Shown one piece after another: positions 7,952-15,670 of a stretch of DNA of 26,314 bases. The notes beneath the pieces were generated by a model. That model was not told the origin of the DNA. It worked only from the letters and a program-made list of their open reading frames with translations, and did not search any database. The stretch lies in assembly GCA_002451165.1 (NCBI GenBank), contig DKBH01000088.1, positions 1-26,314 of the forward strand. Direction: 5' to 3'. The first letter of the stretch is position 1, and each line of letters starts with the position of its first letter. The DNA comes from Nitrospiraceae bacterium UBA6905. GTDB taxonomy: Bacteria; Nitrospirota; Thermodesulfovibrionia; Thermodesulfovibrionales; UBA6898. The position numbers and the translations under genes are program-made.

Positions 7952-8983
7952 TTAAACCTCCCTAAGGAATTTCGCTGCGTTTTCCGGCGATGTCGGCAAT
8001 ATGTAAAGACCTGATCCCCACTCGAATCCCGTGGTTCTCAGGAATCGCGGCATGATTTCGATATGCCAGTGATAATCCTCACCGAGCGTGTGCCAGTGAT
8101 CCTTGCGCGTGACCCTGTTCGGTGCGGAATGAATGAAATAGTTGTATGAAAGATCGGGGAACAGCGCCCGCAGTTTCTTCAGGAACGATGAGAGCATGAG
8201 CGCAAAGTCTTCGATCTCGTCCGGACGGATATCCGGGAAGGAACAACTATGCCTTTTGGGCAGTATCCAGGCCTCGAAGGGGAATTTCGACGCGTAGGGA
8301 CAGAAGGCAAGAAAGTGCCGCGATTCTATGACGATCCTGTTCCCTGTCCTCATCTCCTCACGCATGATGTCACAGAATATGCAGCGCTCCTTATAAGAAA
8401 AGTACTGCTTGGCGTTGTCAAGCTCTTCCTTGACCCGCTTGGGGATAACCGGCGTGGACGTTAGCTGGGACAAAGGATGACCGAACAGGGCTCCTGCCGG
8501 TCTCCCGTGGTTCTTGTAGATCAGGGTGTACCGCAGCCGGAAGTCCTTTTCGAGGTCTGTCATGCGGTCCCGGTAGGTCTGCACCACGCGGATCATCTGG
8601 TCCAGTCCCATATCTTCCGGCTGCAGATGGTGATGCGGCGACTCGATGATGATCTCGCTTGCGCCGATGCTGTTCATCTTGTCGTACATTCCCTCCCCCC
8701 TCCTGCCGAGGTCGCCTTCGACCTTGAAGACCGGATCGAAGCTGGCAATGACCCGTGTCGACCATTTCTTAACGGGGTCTGCAGGTGATGCTACAGACAT
8801 GCGCGCTATCTCGTGGGGCGTTTCCGATTCCCTTCCGGCACAGAGCATGCAGCTGTCTTCCTCCGGTATTTCCCGGGAATCCTTCCTGATATAGGCCGAA
8901 GGGGGCAGTGATTCGCTGAGCACCGCGATCCACCTTCCCACGAGGGGATCTTTTCTCAGTTCATTAAGGACGGGTTTTTCCAT
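7952..8983 (-). CDS. GalT-like nucleotidyltransferase (HIT superfamily) lacking the nucleophilic His
   Basis: A 343-residue protein with the two-domain architecture of galactose-1-phosphate uridylyltransferase, which transfers UMP between UDP-glucose and galactose-1-P through a His-UMP intermediate. Expected features seen are the N-terminal zinc CxxC (Cys45, Cys48), SPHHH near 116-119, LIYKNHG, a second CxxC (CIFC) and the C-terminal WHIEIMPR. The active-site triad normally H-x-H reads H169-P170-L171: the zinc-type His is kept, but the residue that becomes uridylylated is Leu (codon TTG). It may be inactive, use another residue, or act on another substrate. The ATG overlaps the coaX end by 20 nt. 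The GalT fold is secure, the activity is not, so I give no symbol. Confidence 0.85.
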   Translation of the reverse strand: MEKPVLNELRKDPLVGRWIAVLSESLPPSAYIRKDSREIPEEDSCMLCAGRESETPHEIARMSVASPADPVKKWSTRVIASFDPVFKVEGDLGRRGEGMYDKMNSIGASEIIIESPHHHLQPEDMGLDQMIRVVQTYRDRMTDLEKDFRLRYTLIYKNHGRPAGALFGHPLSQLTSTPVIPKRVKEELDNAKQYFSYKERCIFCDIMREEMRTGNRIVIESRHFLAFCPYASKFPFEAWILPKRHSCSFPDIRPDEIEDFALMLSSFLKKLRALFPDLSYNYFIHSAPNRVTRKDHWHTLGEDYHWHIEIMPRFLRTTGFEWGSGLYILPTSPENAAKFLREV

Positions 8984-9731
8984 ACAATATCTTCAGTCCC
9001 TCCAAGGTCAACTCAGGCCTGACCATATGCGGTCTCCGCATGAGCGCCTCGACCAGCCAGCAATTACCTCCGGTAAGGATCACCTCATGTGAAGTCTTGG
9101 TCTCGATTTCTATTTCGGCCACGATACGCTCGACAGCACCGGCAGTTCCGATGAGCAATCCCGAGAGGATGCATCCGGCCGTATCTCTGCCGAGCGCGGT
9201 GTATGGCTGCGCAAGTTCAACTGTGCTAAGCTTTGATGTCCGCATGCCGAGCGCCTCGTTCATCAGACCGATTCCCGGCATGATAGACCCTCCGAGATAA
9301 TCACCGTTTTCGTCGATGACGGTGGTGGTTGTTGCTGTTCCGAAGTCGATCACCGCGGCCGGCTTTCCTGTGAGGGCATGCGCTGCAACTGCATTTGCAA
9401 TCCTGTCAGCGCCGAGTTCTTCCGGATGGGCTATACGGAACTTGATCCCCGCAATTCGGTGATCAACCACAACGGCTGAACCTGCTTTCCCACCGGGCAG
9501 ACCTTCGATTGCTGCAACCAGCGTCCCGGTATGGCTCGAAACCACAGAAGATATTATACTGGCACCATCGCTTTTTTCTATATTATTTTCTTTTATGAAG
9601 GCATGTAGCAGCAGCTGGTATTCCTCAAAGTGCTTGAGCGGATGCGTGGGTAAGCGCTGGACAAGGAGCCCCTTAGCCGTGAAATATCCTATTGTTATAA
9701 AGGAATTTCCAATATCTGTTGCAATTAGCAT
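8964..9731 (-). CDS. coaX: Type III pantothenate kinase
   Basis: Phosphorylates pantothenate with ATP, the first step of coenzyme A synthesis, in the cytoplasm. It is an ASKHA-fold enzyme of 255 residues, typical for CoaX. Motifs are the N-terminal phosphate loop with Asp6 (ATDIGNS), PEELGADRIANA (catalytic Asp region), VIDFGTATTTTVID near 127 and GGSIMPGI. The ATG at 9731 is preceded by TATACTACTATT without a clear Shine-Dalgarno sequence. The gene follows birA by 56 nt, the common birA-coaX arrangement, and overlaps the start of the GalT-like gene. Confident call. Confidence 0.96.
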   Translation of the reverse strand: MLIATDIGNSFITIGYFTAKGLLVQRLPTHPLKHFEEYQLLLHAFIKENNIEKSDGASIISSVVSSHTGTLVAAIEGLPGGKAGSAVVVDHRIAGIKFRIAHPEELGADRIANAVAAHALTGKPAAVIDFGTATTTTVIDENGDYLGGSIMPGIGLMNEALGMRTSKLSTVELAQPYTALGRDTAGCILSGLLIGTAGAVERIVAEIEIETKTSHEVILTGGNCWLVEALMRRPHMVRPELTLEGLKILYGKTRP

Positions 9732-9787
9732 AATAGTAGTATAAAAAAAATAAACGTTCTAATTATGAATACAATTGTTCTTCTTTT

Positions 9788-10753
9788 CTATCTCAGAAAA
9801 GTAATATCTCCTGCACTGATATTTCGGTATTGTCCTGAATGCATCTTCAACCTCAGCATGCCGTTGTCATTAATGTCTTCTGCAATGCCGGATATCTTCT
9901 CGTTCCCTACGGTAACACTCACCCTTCTGCCAAGCGTAGCGGAATGTTTTCTCCACGCGTGAAGAAGCAGGCGCTTTCCTTCGGTCGTCAAAATACCGTA
10001 CCAATGTTCAAACTCTCTAAGCAGTTGAATGATTAGCGCATTCCTTGCTATGGCATGTCCTGCAGCCGATCTCATTGATGTCGCTATACTGCGGAGCCCC
10101 CCGGGAAAGTCGGCAGACCGCATATTGACATTGATACCGATGCCGATCACGGCGAGGCTTATCCTGTCGGGATCGGAGCGGACCTCCGTCAGAATTCCGC
10201 CCAGTTTCTTATCATCGATCATGAGATCATTGGGCCATTTTATCTTTGCCGGAATGTCTCCGGTATTCTGGATGGCACGGGCTCCAGCAACTGCAGCGAG
10301 TACCGTGAGCATGGTCAAATCCGGGGGTGAAAGTTCCGGCCTGATAATCAGGCTCATATAGATATTCTTACCACCCGGTGATTCCCATCTTCTTCCGAGC
10401 CTGCCCTTACCGCGCGTCTGTCGGTCAGCGACGATGACGGTGCCGTGGCCAATGCCTTCCTCTGCAGCGAGCGACATGGCAAGGTCATTCGTGGATGCGA
10501 CAACATCATGAACCAGGATCGTCTTCCAGAGAGCGCTCCTGACCCGGGGGAGAAGATAATCGGCAGCTAAATCGGGAGCGCTGATAAGGCGATAACCTTT
10601 TGAAGGAGCTGCCTCGATCACAAATCCTCTCCGGCGCAGCACGGTAATCTTTTTCCAGACAGCTGCGCGGGTGATATCCAGGCGGGTGCTGATTTCCTGG
10701 CCGGAGACGTAAGCATGATCATCGTTCAGCAGATTGAGGATGCTTGCCGGCAT
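9788..10753 (-). CDS. birA: Biotin-[acetyl-CoA-carboxylase] ligase / biotin operon repressor
   Basis: A 321-residue bifunctional BirA. It forms biotinyl-AMP and attaches biotin to carboxylase carrier proteins. The N-terminal winged helix-turn-helix (residues 1-60; VSGQEISTRLDITRAAVWKKI) implies it also represses biotin genes. The catalytic domain has the biotin/ATP loop RGKGRLGRRW (114-123) and KWPNDL (172-177), and the C-terminal SH3-like domain is present (about 270-321). The ATG has no obvious ribosome-binding site; the upstream MBL gene ends 26 nt earlier, so it is probably translated from the same message. No biotin synthesis genes lie in the window. Confidence 0.96.
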   Translation of the reverse strand: MPASILNLLNDDHAYVSGQEISTRLDITRAAVWKKITVLRRRGFVIEAAPSKGYRLISAPDLAADYLLPRVRSALWKTILVHDVVASTNDLAMSLAAEEGIGHGTVIVADRQTRGKGRLGRRWESPGGKNIYMSLIIRPELSPPDLTMLTVLAAVAGARAIQNTGDIPAKIKWPNDLMIDDKKLGGILTEVRSDPDRISLAVIGIGINVNMRSADFPGGLRSIATSMRSAAGHAIARNALIIQLLREFEHWYGILTTEGKRLLLHAWRKHSATLGRRVSVTVGNEKISGIAEDINDNGMLRLKMHSGQYRNISAGDITFLR

Positions 10754-10779
10754 TTGGTGCTACGAGCAGGCAGGCTGCC

Positions 10780-11469
10780 CTATTCCTCGGGGAGAATCTC
10801 GACGGTGATCTTGCCCTTCAGCAGTTCGGCGAACTTCTTCGCATCATCTCCGCTGCCGACAATAGAGCCGTAATGCATGGGGATGGCGACCTTCGGTTTT
10901 ATATCGAGGGCGGCCTTGACCGCTTCTTCCGCTGTCATGACATACGTGCCGGAAACGGGTAGCAGGGCAATATCCGCCCGGAAGGTCTTCATTTCGGGTA
11001 TATAGTCTGTATCTCCTGCGATATATATGCGCTGGCCGGATACCGTAAAGATATACCCTACCCAGCCCCTGTCTTTCGTATGGAACTGTTTATTCGTATT
11101 GTATGAGGGAACCGCCTCGATTTTTACTCCTGAAACCTCTAAAGAGTCCCCCGGTTTGACGGTCTTTATGCTGCCCTTCAGTTTCTCTGCACAATCGGCC
11201 GGCGCAACGATCACCGTATTCGGCCCCTGTAATTTCTTGACGTCCTCGGGAGAACAATGGTCATAATGCTCATGGGTGATCAGTATGATGTCGGCCGAAT
11301 CTTTGTTCCGTATCTTGAACGGATCAGTGTAGATAACTTTTTCGCCGGTTACCTTAAACGTGTCATGCCCAAGCCAGTGGATGTTCTTAACCATTGCAGA
11401 ACCCTCCTTCAGAAAAATGACCAGCAGCATACAGGCAAGAGGATACAGTAATCGCTTTAGTACGTGCAT
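10780..11469 (-). CDS. MBL-fold metal-dependent hydrolase (UPF0173/UlaG-like)
   Basis: Metallo-beta-lactamase-fold hydrolase with the dinuclear metal motif THEHYDH, plus IAGDTDY and a late PMHYG histidine, as in the UPF0173/UlaG group; the substrate is unknown. Two starts compete. From ATG 11469 the protein is 229 residues with an export-signal-like N-terminus (KR, hydrophobic stretch LLYPLACMLLVIFL, then KEGSA), and TATAAT lies only 6 nt upstream, implying a leaderless mRNA. From ATG 11394 it is 204 residues, cytoplasmic, and preceded by a strong GAAGGAGGG at 7 nt. I report the longer form because the extra residues look like a real signal sequence, but either could be right, or both used. 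It is the first gene of the birA-coaX block. Confidence 0.88.
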   Translation of the reverse strand: MHVLKRLLYPLACMLLVIFLKEGSAMVKNIHWLGHDTFKVTGEKVIYTDPFKIRNKDSADIILITHEHYDHCSPEDVKKLQGPNTVIVAPADCAEKLKGSIKTVKPGDSLEVSGVKIEAVPSYNTNKQFHTKDRGWVGYIFTVSGQRIYIAGDTDYIPEMKTFRADIALLPVSGTYVMTAEEAVKAALDIKPKVAIPMHYGSIVGSGDDAKKFAELLKGKITVEILPEE

Positions 11470-11475
11470 GGTCAG

Positions 11476-11481
11476 ATTATA
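11476..11481 (-). promoter_or_regulatory. -10 box (TATAAT) for the MBL-birA-coaX operon
   Basis: A perfect consensus TATAAT on the minus strand, 6 nt before ATG 11469. Transcription would begin at or next to that ATG. No good -35 hexamer is apparent at 17 bp. Confidence 0.5.
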
Positions 11482-11522
11482 TCATACCGCATCTTTTCAG
11501 GGGGCTTCAGGACAAAAGGTAG

Positions 11523-11528
11523 TATAAT
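11523..11528 (+). promoter_or_regulatory. -10 box (TATAAT) for cheR
   Basis: A perfect TATAAT that overlaps the first in-frame ATG (11527). If it is the -10 element, transcription starts near 11535, so translation must start downstream. An AAGGAGG ribosome-binding site at 11539-11545 leads to TTG 11554. It is divergent from the MBL-birA promoter about 45 bp away. The -35 region is poor. Confidence 0.45.
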
Positions 11529-11553
11529 GGGAAAGGAGAAGGAGGAACGCACC

Positions 11554-12408
11554 TTGGCCAGGACTGATTATCATCTTACAAAACTTCTTGATTATATCCA
11601 TACCGAGCGGGGTATAGACTTCTCGCTTCACCGTCATGCAGCAGTGGTCCGCAAGCTCGACATTAGGCTGAAGAGTGCCGGTTGTAAGGATTATCAGGAA
11701 TATCTGCCCTTTCTGCAGACCCATCCCGAAGAAATGCAGGATCTGGTCAGGAATTTGACCATAAAGGCGAGCAACTTTTTCCGGAACCCCCTGGTATTCG
11801 AGCTGCTGCATACGACTGTTATTCCTGAGCTGGTGGCAGAGTTCGGGTTCCTGAAGGCATGGAGCATAGGGTGCTCCTATGGCGAGGAGCCTTATTCTCT
11901 TGCCATGATCGTCCAGGAACTCATTACGGAAGGCAGCTATTCGTTTGCCTATAATATTCAGGGAACGGATGTTGACCCTGATGCTATCGAAAAGGCCAAA
12001 AAGGGAGAATATCCCGAGGCGGAACTTATTGAAGCGAAACAGCGGTATATCGAAACCTGTTTTGCCCGGCAGGCGCCGCCCACATCGGTCTCCGGCGGTG
12101 TGAGTTATCGGGTGAAGAGCGAGATACGCTCGATGGTCAGATTTTCCTGCACCAATGTGATGGATCAGCTGCTGCACAAGCGGGCCTATCTCGGCAGTTA
12201 CAACCTTGTCCTCTGCAGAAATTTCCTTGTCTATACGAATAAAGAGATGCAGGAGGAGCTGTTCCGAGCATTGCAGGATATTGTCTATGAGAAAGGCTTT
12301 CTCGTGCTGGGTGAAACAGAGACGCTGCCGGAGAGCGTGCGGCCCGGATTCGAACAACCGTATCCGGGCGTTCGGGTCTTTAAGAAGTTGCGGTCAGCAG
12401 CTCACTAA
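11554..12408 (+). CDS. cheR: CheR-type protein glutamate methyltransferase
   Basis: SAM-dependent O-methyltransferase that methylates glutamates on chemoreceptors or similar signalling proteins. It has 284 residues from the chosen start. An N-terminal helical domain with RNLTIKASNFFRNP (the FFR signature) is followed by the SAM-binding motif WSIGCSYGEEPYSLAM, then GTDVDPDAIEKAKKG (the acidic ribose-binding loop) and LCRNFLVY. I chose TTG 11554: it has a strong upstream AAGGAGG, whereas ATG 11527 sits inside a consensus -10 box. The gene is isolated, with no receptor, cheB or cheA here, so it may serve a non-flagellar or distant pathway. Its end overlaps the nagA end by 15 nt (convergent). Confidence 0.92.
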   Translation: MARTDYHLTKLLDYIHTERGIDFSLHRHAAVVRKLDIRLKSAGCKDYQEYLPFLQTHPEEMQDLVRNLTIKASNFFRNPLVFELLHTTVIPELVAEFGFLKAWSIGCSYGEEPYSLAMIVQELITEGSYSFAYNIQGTDVDPDAIEKAKKGEYPEAELIEAKQRYIETCFARQAPPTSVSGGVSYRVKSEIRSMVRFSCTNVMDQLLHKRAYLGSYNLVLCRNFLVYTNKEMQEELFRALQDIVYEKGFLVLGETETLPESVRPGFEQPYPGVRVFKKLRSAAH

Positions 12409-13275
12409 CTCAGTCATGCCGATATAGCGGAGCGGATTGTCCGTCGATGCCTCGATGATTTCAGCGTCCGGGATGCCGATGTGCTGAAGACGTTTTACCA
12501 CGGCATCAATTGTGAGGACGCTGCCTGCAAGGATTCCCTGACTATAGATTACACCCCTGGCGGTACGCTGCCCTTTAACCGAGTCGGACACGATGATCAG
12601 TTTGTCGAGCCGCTTACGGTTGAATATCAGCTCGAGGACCTTCGGGTGCAGGTGCACGCCGTCGGCGATCACCTCGATATAGAGGTCATGGTCGGTCAGT
12701 CCGAGGCCTGCTATGCCCGGCTCACGATGGTGGAACGGCCGCATGGCATTGAATATATGCGTGATGCCGGTCACGCCGGCCTTCTTTGCTTCAACTGCCT
12801 GCCGGAGCGTTGCGTCAGAATGGCCCATATTTACCCTCATGCCCATCTCGACAATCTTCTCTATGATCCTGGCAGTTCCCGGAAGCTCCGGGGCAAGGGT
12901 TATTACCTTCACGATGTCTTCATAGCCGGATACCAGCCGCTTCAGCGCCGATACGGCCGGCCTCAGAAAGCTGGTCTTATCCAAGGCTCCACACCGCAAT
13001 GGGCTGAGGAACGGCCCTTCCAGGTGCGCACCGAGTATACGTGCCCCGAGCCGCCTGCTTTTTGATTTACCCTGCAGCTGCATTGCCGTATTGATAGCCT
13101 TCAGACTTTTTCTCATTTCCGAGATCGGTCCGGAATAAACTGTCGGAAGAATTGCTACCGTGCCCGCTGTTGCGTGGACCCGCGCCATGCTGAGGATCTC
13201 CTCATGGTCATCTGTCCGGGTATCGTAGTTGCCGATGCCGTGTGTATGGAGGTCGACGAACCCCTGCATGTTCAT
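12394..13275 (-). CDS. nagA: N-acetylglucosamine-6-phosphate deacetylase-like amidohydrolase, barrel only
   Basis: The family deacetylates GlcNAc-6-P to glucosamine-6-P in amino-sugar or cell-wall recycling. Barrel motifs are complete: H10-x-H12 (DLHTHG), Glu86 in HLEGPF, His152 in MGHSDAT, His173 in THIFNAM, REPGIAGLGL, ADGVHLHP and catalytic Asp231 in IVSDSV. It is short, 293 residues against about 380. It starts directly at the first barrel strand, lacking the N-terminal half of the beta-sandwich, and stops just after NPLRYIGM, so the C-terminal half is missing too. The catalytic barrel is intact, so I regard it as a minimal form and not a decayed gene. The start ATG 13275 overlaps the stop of the upstream RHH gene (ATGA), after a GAGGAAAG site. 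Confidence 0.85.
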   Translation of the reverse strand: MNMQGFVDLHTHGIGNYDTRTDDHEEILSMARVHATAGTVAILPTVYSGPISEMRKSLKAINTAMQLQGKSKSRRLGARILGAHLEGPFLSPLRCGALDKTSFLRPAVSALKRLVSGYEDIVKVITLAPELPGTARIIEKIVEMGMRVNMGHSDATLRQAVEAKKAGVTGITHIFNAMRPFHHREPGIAGLGLTDHDLYIEVIADGVHLHPKVLELIFNRKRLDKLIIVSDSVKGQRTARGVIYSQGILAGSVLTIDAVVKRLQHIGIPDAEIIEASTDNPLRYIGMTELVSC

Positions 13276-13463
13276 AGAAGCTTTCCTCTCCGCGTAAAAA
13301 AATCGCTCAACGCGAGCCTGATGATCCCGCCCCTTGACCATCTCCTGCCGGTCTCCTTTTCGAGCTCACGGGCAGCTTCTGCAAGCGCCTCCAGGACCTC
13401 CTCTTCCAGATAGACCGAGGTCTTCACCAGTTTTTCCTTTTCTTGGTCATGTTCGTGTGACAT
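13272..13463 (-). CDS. Small ribbon-helix-helix (CopG/Arc-type) DNA-binding protein
   Basis: A 63-residue protein. A charged N-terminus (SHEHDQEKEK) is followed by the beta-strand VKTSVYLEEEV and two helices (LEALAEAARELEKETG and SRGGIIRLALSDFF), the ribbon-helix-helix pattern of dimeric repressors. ATG 13463 fits the domain boundary; longer upstream frame would cross the divergent methyltransferase gene. Its TGA overlaps the nagA start, so the two are translationally coupled. It may control its own operon, but no operator can be assigned. No toxin partner is seen; nagA occupies that position. Confidence 0.75.
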   Translation of the reverse strand: MSHEHDQEKEKLVKTSVYLEEEVLEALAEAARELEKETGRRWSRGGIIRLALSDFFTRRGKLL

Positions 13464-13512
13464 AGTTCCGTGTGATAACAATACCATAGGCACTGCAGTC
13501 TGAGGCAACCGC

Positions 13513-14361
13513 ATGGTAATGACACGGACAGGATATTCTGGTAAAGTTATGATCATCATGCGATATCCCAGGATCGACAGCGCTGCGAACCGGCATGTCA
13601 GAAAGGCGATCCAGATCAGGGAGAAGCGGACCAAGTTCCGTCGCGCGGCATTTCTGGTCGAAGGCCCCCACCTTCTTGAGATGGCAGCCAACAGCGGCGC
13701 CGCGATAAGCGAGGTCTTTGTCACCGAGTTGTTTATGCGCAAGAAACAGCATCAGGGATTTCTGCGCAGCATGGAGCGTGTTGCCGGAGCGGTCTATGAA
13801 GTGAACGATCGGGTTATGGACAGGATCACTGATACCGGGATGCCGCAGGGGATTGCAGCCGTGGCCACATGCCGGCCGGTGAAGCCCGGTGAACTGATAC
13901 TACAGCAGGCAGCGCTCATTGTCGTGATCGATGGCATTCAGGACCCCGGCAATCTGGGCACGATAATCAGAACAGCTGATGCAGCCGGTGCAGATGCCGT
14001 TTTCCTGCTTCACGGAACCTGCGATGCATTTATGCCGAAAGCGATCAGGGCCACCGCCGGGAGCATATTCAATGTCCCGATCGTATCGATCGAAGAGGAT
14101 GTCCTTATCGCGTGGCTCAGAGAAAAGAGGATCCAGCTGGCAATCACCGCGGCTGATGCAGAAAACGACATCTACAGCACTGACCTCACCGCGCCCCTTG
14201 CGATCGCCTTCGGCAATGAAGCCCGTGGTGTAAGCAGCCGTCTTAAGCAGGTAGCTGACCTCTTCCTGAGGATCCCGATCTTCGGCAAGGCTGAAAGCCT
14301 CAACGTAGCCACATCTGCAGCCATATGCCTCTATGAGACCATCAGGCAGCGGCAGAAGTGA
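13513..14361 (+). CDS. SpoU/TrmH-family RNA 2'-O-ribose methyltransferase
   Basis: SPOUT-fold SAM-dependent methyltransferase that modifies 23S rRNA or tRNA ribose. Of its 282 residues, the N-terminal about 110 form the L30e-like substrate-binding domain (FLVEGPHLLEMA, ITDTGMPQGIAAVA). The C-terminal domain has all three SpoU motifs: DGIQDPGNLGTIIRTADAAG, FGNEARGVS, and IPIFGKAESLNVATSAAI, which form the knot. It resembles RlmB/TsnR-type enzymes, but the target nucleotide cannot be read from the sequence. GAGG lies 8 nt before ATG 13513; ATG 13558 is an alternative start. It is divergent from the RHH-nagA pair with a 49-nt shared promoter region. Confidence 0.92.
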   Translation: MVMTRTGYSGKVMIIMRYPRIDSAANRHVRKAIQIREKRTKFRRAAFLVEGPHLLEMAANSGAAISEVFVTELFMRKKQHQGFLRSMERVAGAVYEVNDRVMDRITDTGMPQGIAAVATCRPVKPGELILQQAALIVVIDGIQDPGNLGTIIRTADAAGADAVFLLHGTCDAFMPKAIRATAGSIFNVPIVSIEEDVLIAWLREKRIQLAITAADAENDIYSTDLTAPLAIAFGNEARGVSSRLKQVADLFLRIPIFGKAESLNVATSAAICLYETIRQRQK

Positions 14362-14457
14362 CCCGGAGTTTGTTCAGAAGCCAACGAGAGGTTCTGTCAA
14401 GACTCCTGATGATGCTGCAGGTAAAAGGATTGATCAGCCGGTCCCTTCGCTTGTGTA

Positions 14458-15018
14458 TCAGCTGATGCGCTGCAGGACGGCGCTTCCGTTGCCGTAATCT
14501 ATGTGCAGCTTGTCTCCTTCGATCTTGAACTTCGTATTTTCGACATAGCCTGGCTTGTTGATGATGAGCGTTGAACCGACAACCCGGTACTGCTCGGACT
14601 CTGACTCTACCTTGCCATCCATATCCGTCTTTGTGGTCACTACAAACCCGTCATGCCGGAAGCTCGATACGATCGATTTATAGGCATGCTTTGGCTTTGG
14701 CTCGATACTGATGACCTGCCAGACTGTCCCTGCCAGCGGCCGTAACTCATCCACACTGGCAGCCTGCCGTCGAGCAGCGTCCTTCTTGTCTTCTTCATTG
14801 CCGATGAGATACCCGATCCCGGCACCGAGGCCGGCGCCAATCAGGGCTGTTGCACCCCACGAGCCGTGCATGTTGGCAAGACCGCCTATGGCAGCGCCGG
14901 CACCCGCACCGGCGAGAGCACCGGTTTGGCCTTTCGTTGCGCAGCCAGCACTGAGCGATAGCGTCATAACCGTAAGGAAGATACAGATGATGCTGATGAA
15001 TCTTTTGGAACTTTCCAC
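14458..15018 (-). CDS. Glycine-zipper lipoprotein
   Basis: A 186-residue predicted lipoprotein. It has a signal sequence with lipobox LSAGC (Cys26), followed by a glycine-zipper region (about 33-75; alternating GALAGAGAGAAIGG and GAGLGAGIGYLIG) that can form membrane-associated helices. After a charged linker (EEDKKDAARRQ) comes a beta-rich C-terminal domain beginning GTVWQVISIEP. The start is GTG, set by AAGGAGAAAGCA directly upstream. Such proteins usually sit in the outer membrane or periplasm; the function is unknown. It lies 145 nt downstream of another small lipoprotein gene on the same strand. Confidence 0.85.
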   Translation of the reverse strand: MESSKRFISIICIFLTVMTLSLSAGCATKGQTGALAGAGAGAAIGGLANMHGSWGATALIGAGLGAGIGYLIGNEEDKKDAARRQAASVDELRPLAGTVWQVISIEPKPKHAYKSIVSSFRHDGFVVTTKTDMDGKVESESEQYRVVGSTLIINKPGYVENTKFKIEGDKLHIDYGNGSAVLQRIS

Positions 15019-15163
15019 TGCTTTCTCCTTTTATATAAATAAAGATTGCTCCTCAGAAGAGATGCATGGTGATATCCCATCATCTCAATACGTACTATAT
15101 TATCAGAAAGACCGCAAACGACGAGCAGAAGGATTTAATGACAGGCATATGCAGTCCCAGCAC

Positions 15164-15394
15164 TTATTTTCCGCTGCCGGACACCTGTGCCTCAAGACCG
15201 TCGAGCCGACCAGCGGCTTCTTTGGCCTGAGGCGAGTCCGGGTACTTCTGGATGATCTCTCGGTAGAGCTTTGCAGCATGCTCCTTATTGTTCTGGAGCT
15301 CTTCGAACCTTGCTGTCTTTTCCAGATCAGCCGCCTTGTTCGAACAGGCTATGGGAAGGAACAGGAAGAGCATGATGAGCAGCATTCTTTTCAT
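15164..15394 (-). CDS. Small lipoprotein with a TPR-like helical pair
   Basis: A 76-residue lipoprotein. The signal peptide ends in lipobox LPIAC (Cys17). The mature part carries one TPR/YfiO-like helix pair (NNKEHAAKLYREIIQKYPDSPQAKEA split over about 35-62), resembling a single repeat of BamD-type or CpoB-type proteins. A strong GGGAGG lies 4 nt before the ATG. It may be a protein-protein interaction module in the envelope. Too short to assign a function. Confidence 0.8.
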   Translation of the reverse strand: MKRMLLIMLFLFLPIACSNKAADLEKTARFEELQNNKEHAAKLYREIIQKYPDSPQAKEAAGRLDGLEAQVSGSGK

Positions 15395-15642
15395 ACAGCC
15401 TCCCTGAAATCCACGATCACCCCATCAGATCAGCACGGCTGAGCATCGTGCTCCGGCATCGTGCTTGGACAGAATATAGTATACCCTAATTATTTTCTTT
15501 AAGAGTCAGGTATAGGGCATATTCATCATCGTCCTACTCTATATAGCTCTGCTGACAGGCAAGAGGGAAGCGGATTTCTCAAAGACTGCGGCCCGAATAT
15601 TTCCGACGTCAACGATCGCCTTGCAGATCACCGCTTATATCC

Positions 15643-15658
15643 TGTGACCTGCATCACA
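15643..15658. promoter_or_regulatory. CRP/FNR-family operator, perfect TGTGA-N6-TCACA
   Basis: A perfect dyad with the canonical CRP half-sites, centred at 15650.5. A TACAAT hexamer at 15680-15685 would give a start near 15692, putting the operator centre at about -41.5, the class II activation position. The match and the spacing are seen directly; binding by a CRP/FNR-type protein is inference. Confidence 0.65.
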
Positions 15659-15670
15659 ATTGAGACGTTT

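Noticed and set aside
11497..12357. 286-codon minus-strand frame antisense to cheR
   Set aside because: cheR motifs on the plus strand are unambiguous; the antisense product has no recognisable pattern.
13272..13463. RHH protein as a toxin-antitoxin antitoxin
   Set aside because: The coupled downstream gene is a NagA-type amidohydrolase with intact catalytic residues, not a toxin family.
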